Source: Vibrio metoecus | GTDB taxonomy: Bacteria; Pseudomonadota; Gammaproteobacteria; Enterobacterales; Vibrionaceae | NCBI RefSeq assembly: GCF_000696385.1 | Contig: NZ_JJMN01000061.1 | Location: 1 to 64,000, forward strand | DNA length: 64,000 nt | Direction of reading: 5' to 3' | Shown here: one piece after another, positions 29,225 through 39,507 of the stretch | Numbering within the stretch: position 1 is the first letter of the stretch | How the letters are laid out: every line of letters begins with the position of its first letter | Translations under genes and position numbers: made by a program | Notes under the pieces: model-generated | Databases searched by the model: none | What the model was told of the DNA's origin: nothing | Seen by the model: only the letters and a program-made list of their open reading frames with translations

Positions 29225-30948
29225 TCATGCAACGCTTTTACTTCCTGCTGATACGTGAACCTCTAACTCCGTAATGCCTCGGTGCGTAACCCCAGAGATA
29301 GCTGGCACACAAGCGTGTGGGTAAAGGATGTTGGTATTTGGAGCACAGGGGTAACAACGGTTTTCCCCAGGACCCCGAATTAATGTCAGTTCACTAAATA
29401 ATTGTTCTGACTCAATGCGTTTTGATGCCGGTTCACTGTGGGTAAACCACGCACGCCAAGCGTCCACACAGTACCCCGTCTGAATGAAAGCCAATTCACG
29501 CTGGCTTTCAATTCGATGAATTCGAATTTCTTTTCCCTCTTTCAAGGTTTGGTAAGTCGTTACATCACAACCTGTAAAAGGTGACCATTCTGAAACTAAT
29601 GTGTCGCCTATGCGGTAGGTTCTGTGATTCATTTTTCGTCCATACCAACCATGTGTATCGGGGTGTTGTATCGCGAGAAGGTTGTCACCGATCCAACCTT
29701 GGCTGACCCAACGCAAGCTATCGATACAAAAACCATGTTGAGAGCTATAGGCGAATTTGTAGTATTTGTCCGAACACTCGCGCAATTCACTGCTTCCCGG
29801 AGCATTACTGATGAGGTAACTGCCCCCATTTCGCCAAACTTGATGATGATTGTTGACCCAAAAGGCCTCGGAATGAGGATTAAGAGGAATCACATCGCTT
29901 TGCCAAAACGGATGGTCATTTCCCAACGCTAATGCGTTAAACGCTTTAAAGGCCAGCAATGGAGAAGCGGAGCTGGTATAAAACTCACTCATCAAAAGAT
30001 TAGGGTAAGCAAAGCCCGGCATCGGTGTGCCATTTAAATCCCAAATCGGTTGTTCTGCCCACCAGTTCATCCCCTGCGTCCATAACGTGCGCCACAAAGG
30101 TACATTGCGATGAGCAGGGAATAGTCGCGCCAATTCAGACCCAAAAAAGCCAAAATCGCAAAACGGTAATTCAGTGATCGACCGTACCCTAATTGGCCAC
30201 CATCTGTACCAAACCAATTAACATAAGTTTCCGCGAACAGAACCGCTTGCTTAAGTAAATTGGGAACACGAGGACATTGCGGCTTCCAGCGGCAATACAT
30301 CAATGCATAAAGTTGAAAGGCGAGCGGATTGTAATAATCCATCACCGAGTCACTGCCATCTTTGTACCAACCTTGTTCTAACTGCATCTGAGCAATCGCA
30401 TTAAGGTCACTTTCGCACTCGCAATCGTCAATCCGAACACCCACACTCTGCAAAGCGGTGAGGATAAGTACTCGGAACCAATACCAATTATTTGGCGGTA
30501 AAGTCAGATGCTTTACCGATAGCAGCCAGAGTGCCAAATTTTGCTGCTCAGTCGAAGAAAAGGGAGACCAATAGACTTCAGGCGCTTCCACTAAAGCCAT
30601 CGCAATGGCCGACATCTCCACCACACGTTGATCATAATCTTTGGCTTTCTGCCAATAATTGGGGGACTGAGGGTTGGTTCCCTCCATGATTTTCTGCGCC
30701 AACTGCTGATTTAGCTCTAGGCATAGTGTCTTCGCCGGCACCGCCAGCCAAAGTAGACGACAGTAATATTCGATTTGAGCCGTCTGTTCAGAATAGTGTG
30801 CAGCACCATAAGCTTGTGCATCCCAGTTCACCGAGCCCGCAACAACGGCAAGCTGTAAATCCGCAATTTTCTTTGTTAAATCATTAACATTGCTGCGGCG
30901 ATTAAATGGTTTAGGTTGCTGAATTAGGTCTTTCAACCGCATGCACAT
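29225..30948 (-). CDS. DUF2264-family protein, uncharacterised (frameshifted)
   Basis: This protein of about 574 residues has no signal peptide, so it is probably cytoplasmic. The N-terminal part shows DUF2264 features (LLWLAVPAKTLCLELNQQ, the NNWYWFRVL stretch, DYYNPLAFQLYALMYCRW, GRSLNYRFA), predicted to be an alpha/alpha barrel. The C-terminal part (SEFYTSSASPLLAFKAFNAL, WVSQGWIGDNLLAI) is beta-rich. The two parts are in different frames; one missing T in the T-run near 30150 would join them as AILAFFGSELARLFP. The family has no assigned activity that I know. Its place, first in a KdgR-boxed unit with the binding protein, suggests a role on imported oligosaccharides. Confidence 0.8.
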
Positions 30949-31282
30949 GCTGACTCCTGAATGACATTTGCTGCTCTATTGAATTAATTTAATCGCACAA
31001 ACAAATATTTTTGAAACGCTTTTTTATATTTATGATATTTGGATCAAAACTCATCCCCATAAATCACAGTGATTAATTACCCCGATCACATTTTCATCAT
31101 GAAAATTTCGTTTAATTTAAAAAGCCATTTCATTTATGAATTTCACACAATGGAACGTATCAGATACTGGTTTCTTCGATGCGCGCTCAATGAAAAATAG
31201 CCACCAACAAGGACAAACATTGTGATGGGAAATAAGGCGCAGCCCCTTGCCATGAAAGGGCTACAACAAAAAAGGTTGGCAA
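30949..31282. other. Intergenic region between anSME and DUF2264 genes
   Basis: These 334 bases contain the KdgR-type box at 31012-31026 near the DUF2264 start. At the right is an imperfect hairpin (AGCCCCTT/AAAGGGCT, 31241-31262) that may end the anSME transcript. No ORF or RNA gene is seen. Confidence 0.5.
31012..31026 (+). promoter_or_regulatory. Candidate KdgR operator before DUF2264-SBP
   Basis: The site reads TGAAACGCTTTTTTA on the plus strand, with TAAAAAAGCGTTTCA as complement, 64 bases upstream of the DUF2264 start. The half-sites TGAAA and TTTTA match the repeated island motif. Confidence 0.65.
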
Positions 31283-32482
31283 TTATCCAAGGAAATCTTG
31301 GTACTGCTGCGCTGTTTTTCCGGCCCGTAAGCATTTGCCCATCGCACGCAAATAGGGGCGAAGATGAGTGAAAAACTGTTTATAGCCAGCGCAAAGATGA
31401 TGTGGCGCAGTGAGCGAAAGCTCCTCTCGATCATTTAAGCGTTGTGCAGGACATGCGCCATGGCATAAATCCCATTGCGGACACCCTTGGCAATGAAGCT
31501 GGCTGCCTATGGGTTTACGTTCTGAAAAACTCTGTTGGATTGGGGTTTCAATTAGGTCGGGATAATCGTGTTCACGCAGATTACCCAGTTTGAATTCAGG
31601 AAAAACAAAGTGGTCACAACTGTACACATCGCCATTATGTTCAACCGCCAAGTTGTCGCCGCAACGTTGGGCATGCACACAGATCGATGAAGGCAAACCG
31701 AGACTCATGCCCAACGCATTATCAAAATGGCTGACAAACACTTGCCCGATATGATGCTGACGCCACTCTTCAAAGACATCAATCATAAACTGGCCAAACT
31801 GCTGAGCACTCACACTGCGTGAAGAAATGCCTTCCCCCGCAATACTTTCCACTACCGGAATAAACTGAATGAACTGAGCGCCAAGCGAAACCAGATGCTG
31901 ATAAACCCTTGTCCCGTGGTCTCCATTGTGCGCTTGCACCACAGTCAGCACATTGTATTCCACTCGATAACGCTGCAAACAACGCAGCCCTTTCACTACC
32001 GATTGGTAAGTACCTTGCCCACTGCGCGTCTTACGGAAGTGATCGTGCAGCTCTTCATCACCATCCAGACTGATGCCCACCAAAAATTGATGGTCGGCCA
32101 AAAATTGCGCCCATTCGTCATTAATGAGTACCCCATTGGTTTGTACGGTATTTGCAATGTGCATTCCCGGTCTCGCGTATCTGCGCTGTAAGGCCACCGC
32201 TTTACGATAAAAATCGATGCCACGCAGAGTGGGTTCACCACCCTGCCAGCCAAAAGTCACTTCACGACATCCCGCGGGCTGGCTTTCAATGTAGTTCCGC
32301 ACATGCGCTTCTAGCAATGCATCATCCATATCAAAGCGATTTTGTCCGGGGTAATACTGGGTTTTATCGAGATAGAAACAGTAGGCACAATCGAGATTGC
32401 ACAAAGGCCCAATCGGTTTTGCCAAGAGATGAAATGGCCGTTTTGCCGTTGGTTTGCGAGTAAAAATCCGTTGTTCTGACAT
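31283..32482 (-). CDS. Anaerobic sulfatase-maturating enzyme (radical SAM/SPASM)
   Basis: This cytoplasmic 399-residue enzyme oxidises the active-site Cys or Ser of sulfatases to formylglycine. The radical-SAM cluster motif CNLDCAYC lies near the N-terminus (three cysteines), with TFGWQGGEPTLRG following. The C-terminal SPASM region holds further cysteine clusters (CVHAQRC, SCDHFVFPEFKLGN, CQGCPQWDLCHGACP). The ATG at 32482 is used, since the preceding codon is TTG. It is divergent from the sulfatase gene, its probable substrate, across a shared regulatory region. Confidence 0.95.
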   Translation of the reverse strand: MSEQRIFTRKPTAKRPFHLLAKPIGPLCNLDCAYCFYLDKTQYYPGQNRFDMDDALLEAHVRNYIESQPAGCREVTFGWQGGEPTLRGIDFYRKAVALQRRYARPGMHIANTVQTNGVLINDEWAQFLADHQFLVGISLDGDEELHDHFRKTRSGQGTYQSVVKGLRCLQRYRVEYNVLTVVQAHNGDHGTRVYQHLVSLGAQFIQFIPVVESIAGEGISSRSVSAQQFGQFMIDVFEEWRQHHIGQVFVSHFDNALGMSLGLPSSICVHAQRCGDNLAVEHNGDVYSCDHFVFPEFKLGNLREHDYPDLIETPIQQSFSERKPIGSQLHCQGCPQWDLCHGACPAQRLNDREELSLTAPHHLCAGYKQFFTHLRPYLRAMGKCLRAGKTAQQYQDFLG

Positions 32483-32609
32483 CAATAAAAATCCAGTGTA
32501 GGCATCCGACCCTGCAATGGTCGGACAAATTATCTTCCCAATCGATTCTATATATTTTTATCAAAACAACTTTTCATTTTTACTCTCAATGGAGGCTGAA
32601 TCACAAATT

Positions 32610-32624
32610 TGAAATGGCGTTCCA
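32610..32624 (+). promoter_or_regulatory. Candidate KdgR operator between anSME and sulfatase genes
   Basis: TGAAATGGCGTTCCA is a close match to the island motif. It lies 56 bases before the sulfatase ATG and 128 bases before the anSME ATG, so it could control both divergent genes. Confidence 0.75.
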
Positions 32625-32679
32625 TTATAGAATTTTGATCCAAAGATAATACTTAATTACGAGCAACAAGAGATAATTC

Positions 32680-34143
32680 ATGAGTAATACCCAACCCAAT
32701 GTCATTATTCTGTATGCCGACGATTTAGGTTTTGGCGACTTAAGTTGCTATGGCGCGAATGACATTCCAACCCCGAATTTGGATCAACTCGCCGCAGAGG
32801 GGCTGAAGTTTGATCAAGCCTACGCCACTGCCGCAACCTGTACGCCTTCTCGCTACAGTTTATTGACGGGCAGTTACCCTTGGCGCAATCCTGATGCTGC
32901 GGTGTTACCCGGTGATGCCGCGCAAATCATTACCAGTGACGATGCGACCTTAGCCAACTTGTTCCAAGAACACGGGTATGCCACCGGAATTGTCGGCAAG
33001 TGGCATCTTGGCTTGGGCAATGGGGAATTGGATTTTAATCAGGAGATCCAAGGTACACCGAATGATGTTGGTTTTGAACACTCCTTTATTATGGCAGCCA
33101 CCAACGACCGCGTGCCTTGCGTTTATATCCAAAACCGCCAAGTCGCGAATCTCGACCCCAACGACCCTATTCAAGTCACCTATGATTGGGACAAAGCCTT
33201 TCCTGAGGTACCCAATGGTCGCCAAAACCCAGAATTGCTGGACGTCATGTACGATCACGGCCATGACGGCACCATCATCAATGGCATTAGCCGTATCGGC
33301 CATATGCGGGGTGGTAAATCGGCGTTATGGAATGATGAAACCATGGGAGAAGTCTTTGCGGATAAGGCCATATCCTTTATTGAGCAACATCAGCAACAGC
33401 CCTTCTTCTTGTATTACGCGCTTCATCAGCCGCACGTTCCTCGTATTCCTAACCCTAAATTTCGTGGCGTGACCCCACATGGTGTGCGTGGTGATGTGAT
33501 TGTTGAAATGGATTGGTGTATCGGCAAAGTCCTCAAAAAAATCGATGAACTTGGACTCAAAGACAACACCTTAGTGATCTTCTCCAGCGATAACGGCCCC
33601 GTACTTAACGATGGATACAAAGATCAAGCCATTGAACTCAATGGACAACATCGTATGGCGGGACCGTTACGAGGCGGGAAATACAGCTTATTTGAGGGCG
33701 GAACACGGGTTCCCTTTATCGTCCGTTGGCCGAAGCAAATCGCTTCTGGTCAAAGCTCCGCGCTTTTTAATCAGGTCGACCTATACCATAGCTTCGCTCA
33801 GTTGCTCAACCGCCCGTTGACCCAAACAGAAGCCCCCGATAGCCAACCTTTACTCGACACCCTGTTAGGTAAAGATCCTATCGGGCGAAGTGACATGGTG
33901 CTAGAAGGTATGCAGTACAAAAAAGTGTTCCGAAACCAACGTTATGCTTATATTCCCGCACACGATGATGACTTTGTTTGCCAATACACGGGGAACGAGA
34001 AAGGTAACCAATCTTCACCTCAACTTTATGATTTAAAGGATGACGTTGGCCAGCTCACCAACTTAGCTGAACAAATGCCCGACTTGGTTCAAGAGTTAGA
34101 ACAAGTGCTTAACCAAGCCATTCAGCAACCTAAAACTCGCTAA
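32680..34143 (+). CDS. Type I sulfatase (cysteine type), cytoplasmic
   Basis: This 487-residue arylsulfatase-superfamily hydrolase has metal ligands D14 and D15 (ILYADDLGFGD), the sulfatase signature with C54 in CTPSRYSLLTG (the residue converted to formylglycine), GKWHLG and the SSDNGP metal-binding segment. It has no signal peptide, so it should act inside the cell, in keeping with maturation by the divergent anSME. From context I infer it desulfates imported chondroitin/dermatan-type disaccharides or the freed amino sugar; the position of sulfate removed cannot be told. Confidence 0.93.
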   Translation: MSNTQPNVIILYADDLGFGDLSCYGANDIPTPNLDQLAAEGLKFDQAYATAATCTPSRYSLLTGSYPWRNPDAAVLPGDAAQIITSDDATLANLFQEHGYATGIVGKWHLGLGNGELDFNQEIQGTPNDVGFEHSFIMAATNDRVPCVYIQNRQVANLDPNDPIQVTYDWDKAFPEVPNGRQNPELLDVMYDHGHDGTIINGISRIGHMRGGKSALWNDETMGEVFADKAISFIEQHQQQPFFLYYALHQPHVPRIPNPKFRGVTPHGVRGDVIVEMDWCIGKVLKKIDELGLKDNTLVIFSSDNGPVLNDGYKDQAIELNGQHRMAGPLRGGKYSLFEGGTRVPFIVRWPKQIASGQSSALFNQVDLYHSFAQLLNRPLTQTEAPDSQPLLDTLLGKDPIGRSDMVLEGMQYKKVFRNQRYAYIPAHDDDFVCQYTGNEKGNQSSPQLYDLKDDVGQLTNLAEQMPDLVQELEQVLNQAIQQPKTR

Positions 34144-34427
34144 ACAGAATGGACTGTTCATAAATGAACAGCCCTCTCATCCATACAGAGTCGTGTTATC
34201 GACTTCACATTCTGCTTTGAAAAATTTCAGAAAATTTGGGTTAGATAATTTGTAATGTCACACTCAAAGACTTATTTCACAGAATAAACTTTCTGATGAC
34301 TCCTAGTTTGTGATAGTTGTTGCCCAACAAGATCTCTAAACCGAAGAATAAGTAGTCAGACACCGCTTACGGTTAAGTTGGTAGTCACTCCTCACTTCAT
34401 CTATTTCATTATCAATAGGTCGCTTAA
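34144..34427. other. Intergenic region after the sulfatase gene
   Basis: CTGTTCA (34154-34160) and TGAACAG (34165-34171) form a short hairpin 10 bases after the sulfatase stop, with a CCCTCTC tail rather than a T-run; it may be a weak terminator. The rest of the 284 bases should hold the promoter of the GGDEF gene. Nothing else is recognised. Confidence 0.45.
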
Positions 34428-36523
34428 ATGCCTAGAAAACTGGCCGAAACCGCAGCATCATTGCTGCAACTTGAACATATCGGGATAAGCCAATACGATG
34501 TTTCCCAACTCCTATGCCAGCATTTAAGTACGTTATTGCCAATAGCAGGCGCTCAAATCTGTCACCCCGCCGCACTGACTCTTTGCGCTTTACATGAAGG
34601 CTCTTGTTTAATCGAGTCTGACTTTGTCGACACACTCGATAGCACTTGGTGGCAATGGCTTTCCACACTCAGAAGAGATGCTGGATTTGTCCCTATTCCA
34701 CACTCGTTATTGATTGAGCAAAGGTCTGCTTTAGTATGCCGCCTTTCTTTTGAGGAAGAGCATTCCACCGTACTGATTTTATTGCTAGAAGATGAACAAC
34801 ACTTTCGAGCTTATGCCGATGAATGGCATATGCTTTCCACCGTTTTGCAACAATTCTGGCTAACTCAATATATTAAACTGACTGCGGCAGAGAAGCGTCG
34901 TGCCGTAGATCACCAATATGGCCTAATTCTCAATAAACTACAGACACAGACTCGCCGTCATCAAGCCATGAGTAAAGTCGCACTCGGCGTCGCCGAACTG
35001 ACGGCGGCCCGAACCGAATTCGATCTATTAAAACAGAGTGTTAAGTTGTTACGTGAAGAGTTGGGATTAGATCGTGTCGGTACTTTTCTCATTGATCATA
35101 AGGTGGGCCGCTACCACGGAGTGTTTGGAACCGATGACCAAGGCCAGTATCGCGATGAATCCGATGATTACTATCCTTACACTCAACTTGACCCTCGATT
35201 TTTAGGCGTATTAAGCCAACCAGATAATTGGTTTCATTTAGTGTCAGATATTACGCTTTATCATCAACACCAACCAATTGGGCATGGGTGGAATGCGATG
35301 GTGGTACTGCGCAACGAATCTCAAGAGCCCCTTCGGCTGGATTGCCATGGATAATTTACTTACCCAAAAACCGTTTGATTTCGATATTCAAGAGGCATTA
35401 GAAGTCTTTGCTAAAACGGCTTCACGGATCCTCGTTGAAATTCGCCATAACAACCGAGTTAGAATGATTAGCCAAGCACTCCAGTTGATGTCTCAAGCAA
35501 GAAATTCACTGGAAATCTGCCAACAAGCTGTCGAATTTTCAGTGTCTAAACTTGATATTGATCGCATTGGCATTTTTCTTCCTAGCGATTCTGAGCCGGA
35601 TAAACTGCAAGGCACTTATGGCGTGGATACCGATGGTGTGATCCGTAACGAAAGTTATTTTTCTATGCCTTATCCTGAATCGCCTTTATTTAATCAGGCC
35701 TATGCCACTCCGAATACGCTGATCATGCTCAATGATGTTCCGCTGTGGCATGACAGAAAAATGGTTGGCCATGGCTGGAATGCCGCGATTGCACTCTCAG
35801 TTGATAACCAATTGATGGCGCTAATCTGTGCCGATAATTTACTGCGACAACGCCTACTTTCCTCGCATCAACATGAATTAATTCAGTTATTCACTCGTAA
35901 CTTTGGCGAAATGCTGGCAAGGCTTCGAGGGCAAGAAAAAGACTCGAAAGATTAAACAAAAACTCTCGAAGAACGCATCACAGCTCGAACTAACGAGCTA
36001 CAAAGCGTCAACCATAAGCTAGCACTCGCAGCTCGTACCGATAGTTTAACTCAACTCTATAATCGACGAGCCTATGAAGAATTTATTCAAGAATATTGGC
36101 AAATCTACCAAAAACAACAACCTATCACACTTGCAGTGTTAGATTTAGATGGATTTAAACAGGTCAATGATCAACTAGGACATCAGGCTGGAGATGAACT
36201 GCTTAAACAGTTCGCTAGTCTTTTGCAAGCCACATTCCAGCGATCTGGTGATCGTATCTGTCGTCTCGGAGGGGATGAATTTGCCGTCATCATGTGTGGT
36301 GCTGATCAACAAGCACATCACCATTTATTAAATCAATTGATCGCTAAGTTCGCTCAAGAAACAGCGCAACATTTTAACGGTCTTTCAGTGTCTATCGGAT
36401 CTGCCACTATGACTCCCCAATCTCGATATGAACACCGATGGCTTTTTCAGCCTTGCCGATCGAGCACTTTATCAAGCGAAAGCCAATGGCAAACAGCAGT
36501 TGGTCATTTATCCCACACCTTGA
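34428..36523 (+). pseudogene. Double-GAF diguanylate cyclase, disrupted
   Basis: The reconstructed protein has about 697 residues. A less conserved N-terminal part is followed by two related GAF-like domains, each with a D[RI]-x-G-[TI]-FL...G-x-x-GTD/VDTDG and GHGWNA pattern, then a GGDEF domain (RTDSLTQLYNRRAYEEF, RICRLGGDEFAVIM) that would make cyclic di-GMP. The frame is broken three times: an extra C near 35324 (CCCC), an in-frame TAA at 35953-35955 (downstream stays in the same frame) and a shift near 36420 before LDMNTDGFFSLADRALYQAKA. No transmembrane segment is seen, so the sensor is cytosolic. Whether the damage is real or error is open; the in-frame stop is harder to blame on indels. 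Confidence 0.75.
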
Positions 36524-36536
36524 TCAGAGAGCAAAC

Positions 36537-36587
36537 AGGGCTTACTCACACGGGCTGCATTCACGCAGGCCTAATAGAGTAAGCCCT
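36537..36587. terminator. Nested hairpin between convergent genes
   Basis: AGGGCTTACTC (36537-36547) pairs perfectly with GAGTAAGCCCT (36577-36587), and inside it GGGCTGC/GCAGGCC can form a second stem. It lies between the ends of the GGDEF and PL8 genes and may terminate both, although no T-run is present. Confidence 0.5.
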
Positions 36588-36600
36588 AGGAAGGATCGAA

Positions 36601-39172
36601 TTATGGTTGAATCACCAATTGAGGGGCTAGCCCACTCTCTTTGCTAGAGAAATTCACATCCGATTTCTGATGTGCGGCACCTTTATTCTCTAAAAGCAAA
36701 GACAACTCACCTTGCACTATAAGATTCGAGACATCTATCTCTATCCACTCATTCACTTGAGATGGTGAGATCGTCACCGTCGTACCTTGTTGTTCAATCG
36801 ACGGCAGGGTGCTCCAAGTTAGGCTGTTTTCTTGCCATGCACTGGATTTTAAACGAGATACCGTGATCGCTCGGGATGCGGCGGTATTGACGTTTTTCAC
36901 ATGCAGTCTCAACACCGCTTGTGAATGGGAGGACAGCGCCTGTTGACTCAAGTCGAACTTTAGAACCGTTTTACGGTTATAGCCCGTAATATCGCTTTTT
37001 ACGACTAAGTAACTGTTGGTGCCAAAGCTTTGGTTGGCGTATTGCCCATCACGCACAAAAGCATCAGCATTGGCACTCATTGTCACAGGTGGAATAACCG
37101 GTGCGGCGTTGAATTCAACCACCACCCCTTTACCGAGCAAACGGGGCTCTTTAGCGGTGACGACCGTCGCTGCCCAAACCGTGGAGCCTTCTTCCACTTT
37201 TAACTGTACTTGATCACCGATTCCAGGCGTTGCCAACGTGACTTGAGGTGTCGCTTGAGATTCATCAATGACCAACACACTTGGTTTATTCACAGTAACG
37301 GTCTTACCACTCGGCAATTGCAGCGTTCCTGCTTGGTGGAACACAATGCCACTCACCTGCTTGCTCACATGCGTTACCGCTTGTATCTGTGGCGTGTTCG
37401 ATAGAACACTAACCGGCACTGAGGCTGCGTAGTTGGCTACCGCTTGCGCATCACGATTTGGCACCACTATGTACTGATAAGAGGCGTTAGTTGGCTGCCA
37501 ACTGTGACCCATACGTAACATGAAAACATACGGCAGAAACGGGAGCATCCGGTTGACCTGTATTGATGTTTCTCCAGTTGCCATTCTGGGCTTGGTTATC
37601 CATATGCCCATACCAATTGGCCGGGAAAACATAACCAATACCATCATGGTGAACCCAAGAAGCATTCACTAACGGACGGCTGCCTTTGCTATACACTTGT
37701 CCATCCACAGTAACAGGCCCATTCAAGCGTGTTTGGTTAACGGTGGTATTCACATATTCTGCTCGGGTAGATTGAATACCTGCGCCTAAGGCAACCAACT
37801 CATCATCAAAGCTAAACCACGCTTTTTTGGCTTTGGTTTGGTAAGCATCCATATCCATGACAGCAACGCCATTTCGCCCGTCCGACACGCTGCCAACAAA
37901 TTGAGTTTGCATTTCGATGCGTCCCCAATCTGCGGGTTTAATCGCAAATTGTGGTGCCGTTGTACCCGGTACTAAAGCCCAGTTCCACACAGGGAAGATG
38001 TCATGATATTCATCGCCTCTTTGCATGATGAAAGTGCTACCAAAACCGATCCAGTTACCGAGTAGATTCTCACCGTTCCCGGCTTCAGTGGGTTTGATTC
38101 GCTTAGAATTCATCTTGATGCCAATGAAATGGCCATTACCGACTTTGCTGGCATAGTCTGAACGGTAAAAAGAGCGAAATCCTGCGATGCTTTCCGGCGC
38201 ACCATTCACATGTTGTTTAAACTGCTGCGCTTCAGCCGCGCGTTCAGGAGCCAACGCAGCAACATAATCGGCTTGCCGTAGAATAGGCCCGAGGTTTGCC
38301 TTATCTACTCGGCTTAAGCCACGACCTCGCGCATTATAATCCAGCGTGCCATGCCGGCTCATCCAGCGGACACCGTCTAGAAAGTAATCCGCGACAAGAC
38401 GATTTTTATCTGGGGCAAAATGCCACTGCAAATCGCGAACTTGGTATGCCCAATAAGACGCGGCCTCAAAGAAAACATCCCCATACCCGCCGTTGTAAAG
38501 TTGAGCGCCATGTTGTTGGAAAGAGAAATCGGCTTGCACACCTTCTGCTTCAGTAAACACAATGGTCTCTTCAATACCGCCAAGCCCACGTTCCACTTGC
38601 GCTGAATCGCTACCAAGCAGACCGCCATAGATGACTCCTTTTGAAATATCCGTGCGGTTAGCACCAGTTTTGTAAGGCTCTGTCGGCATGTCTGAGCGTA
38701 TCAAAGTGCTCAAATCACTGGGTAACTGATTACCAAGCAAAAAGGCCGTTGGGCCGAGATAAATCTGTTTACCAATTTCATTCCACCACCAGTTGCTGTT
38801 GGTACGGTCAGCGCTGTACCAATGATAAAGACCCGCGATGGCGCCTGCCGCAAAAGTGGGATCATTGGAAAGGTAATATTGGGCAGCCAACGCACGCACA
38901 CGAGTCAAGTGCTCACGGATAGGCGCTTCTTGAGTCGGAATCGCCGCGTAGTCAATATCCGCCCAATGACCATCCGTTTGCTGATTGGCCAGATATTGCG
39001 CTGCGAGTGTAGACAGTGGTTGCCCAAGACCTTGAGCCGCTTCAACGGCAACCTGAGCAAAATCAGGTGCAATACGCTGCGTGAGGGTTTGAATGTCGTC
39101 GGCCAATGCTGATTGACAGATCATATAGGGTGCCAGTAGCCACCACTTTGTCTTCAATTTGTTGATCATCAT
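36601..39172 (-). CDS. PL8 polysaccharide lyase, chondroitin AC/hyaluronate lyase type (frameshifted)
   Basis: This secreted lyase cuts beta-1,4 bonds next to uronic acid by elimination and gives unsaturated disaccharides. Signal peptide 1-24 (ending QSALA). The alpha/alpha toroid has NSNWWWNEIGKQIYLGPT, the catalytic-type ANRTD (N172), FQQHGAQLYNGGYG (H221, Y226/Y230) and NARGRGLSR. The beta-sandwich has NGENLLGNWIGFGSTF. The frame breaks near 37542 through one extra T, and the second frame carries the end of the lyase and a C-terminal DNRLRE/CBM96-like domain (SANADAFVRDGQYANQSFG, TVLKFDL), about 856 residues in total. The exact substrate among chondroitin and hyaluronan cannot be fixed. 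Confidence 0.9.
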
Positions 39173-39335
39173 GGTTTGTTCTCTTTGTAGGGGATTTCAT
39201 TTGTTATTAGGAGAAACCAAACTTGACGTTGTCGTAAAACTTTCGCGCACACTGGCGTCATTGCCAATGCTGGCACTGTGTTTCACTTTACTGATTGCTT
39301 AAGCAATTCTATTTGGAACAGTAACACATCCATAA

Positions 39336-39350
39336 TGAAAAGATTTTTTA
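39336..39350 (+). promoter_or_regulatory. Weak candidate KdgR operator before the PL8 lyase gene
   Basis: TGAAAAGATTTTTTA keeps both half-sites of the island motif but lacks the central CG. It lies 164 bases upstream of the PL8 start. Confidence 0.4.
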
Positions 39351-39462
39351 TTTTTAAAGGAATATAATTTCGATCAAATTTAAAACATCTGTATGAATTC
39401 TCTACATGCGTAGCCTGAGGTAGTAGTATGAGATTTAAATTAATTTAAACATAGGGTTATAT

Positions 39463-39486
39463 AAAAAGGACGCCTAAGCGTCCTTT
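39463..39486 (-). terminator. Terminator after the GH112 gene
   Basis: AAAGGACGC (39465-39473) and GCGTCCTTT (39478-39486) form a 9-bp stem with a 4-base loop; the A-run to the left gives a T-run on the minus strand. It ends the GH88-GH112 transcript, 22 bases past the stop codon. Confidence 0.88.
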
Positions 39487-39507
39487 ATTAATTTATGAAT
39501 GAATTCA

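Larger units (their letters stand above)
39173..39507. other. Intergenic region between GH112 and PL8 genes
   Basis: These 335 bases hold the PL8 promoter with a weak KdgR-type box (39336-39350) and the terminator of the GH112 gene (39463-39486). No ORF is seen. Confidence 0.5.

Noticed and set aside
35953..35955. Programmed frameshifting or stop read-through in the many broken genes
   Set aside because: No slippery site or pseudoknot seen; the breaks are in unrelated genes, including rplT and infC, and fit errors better.
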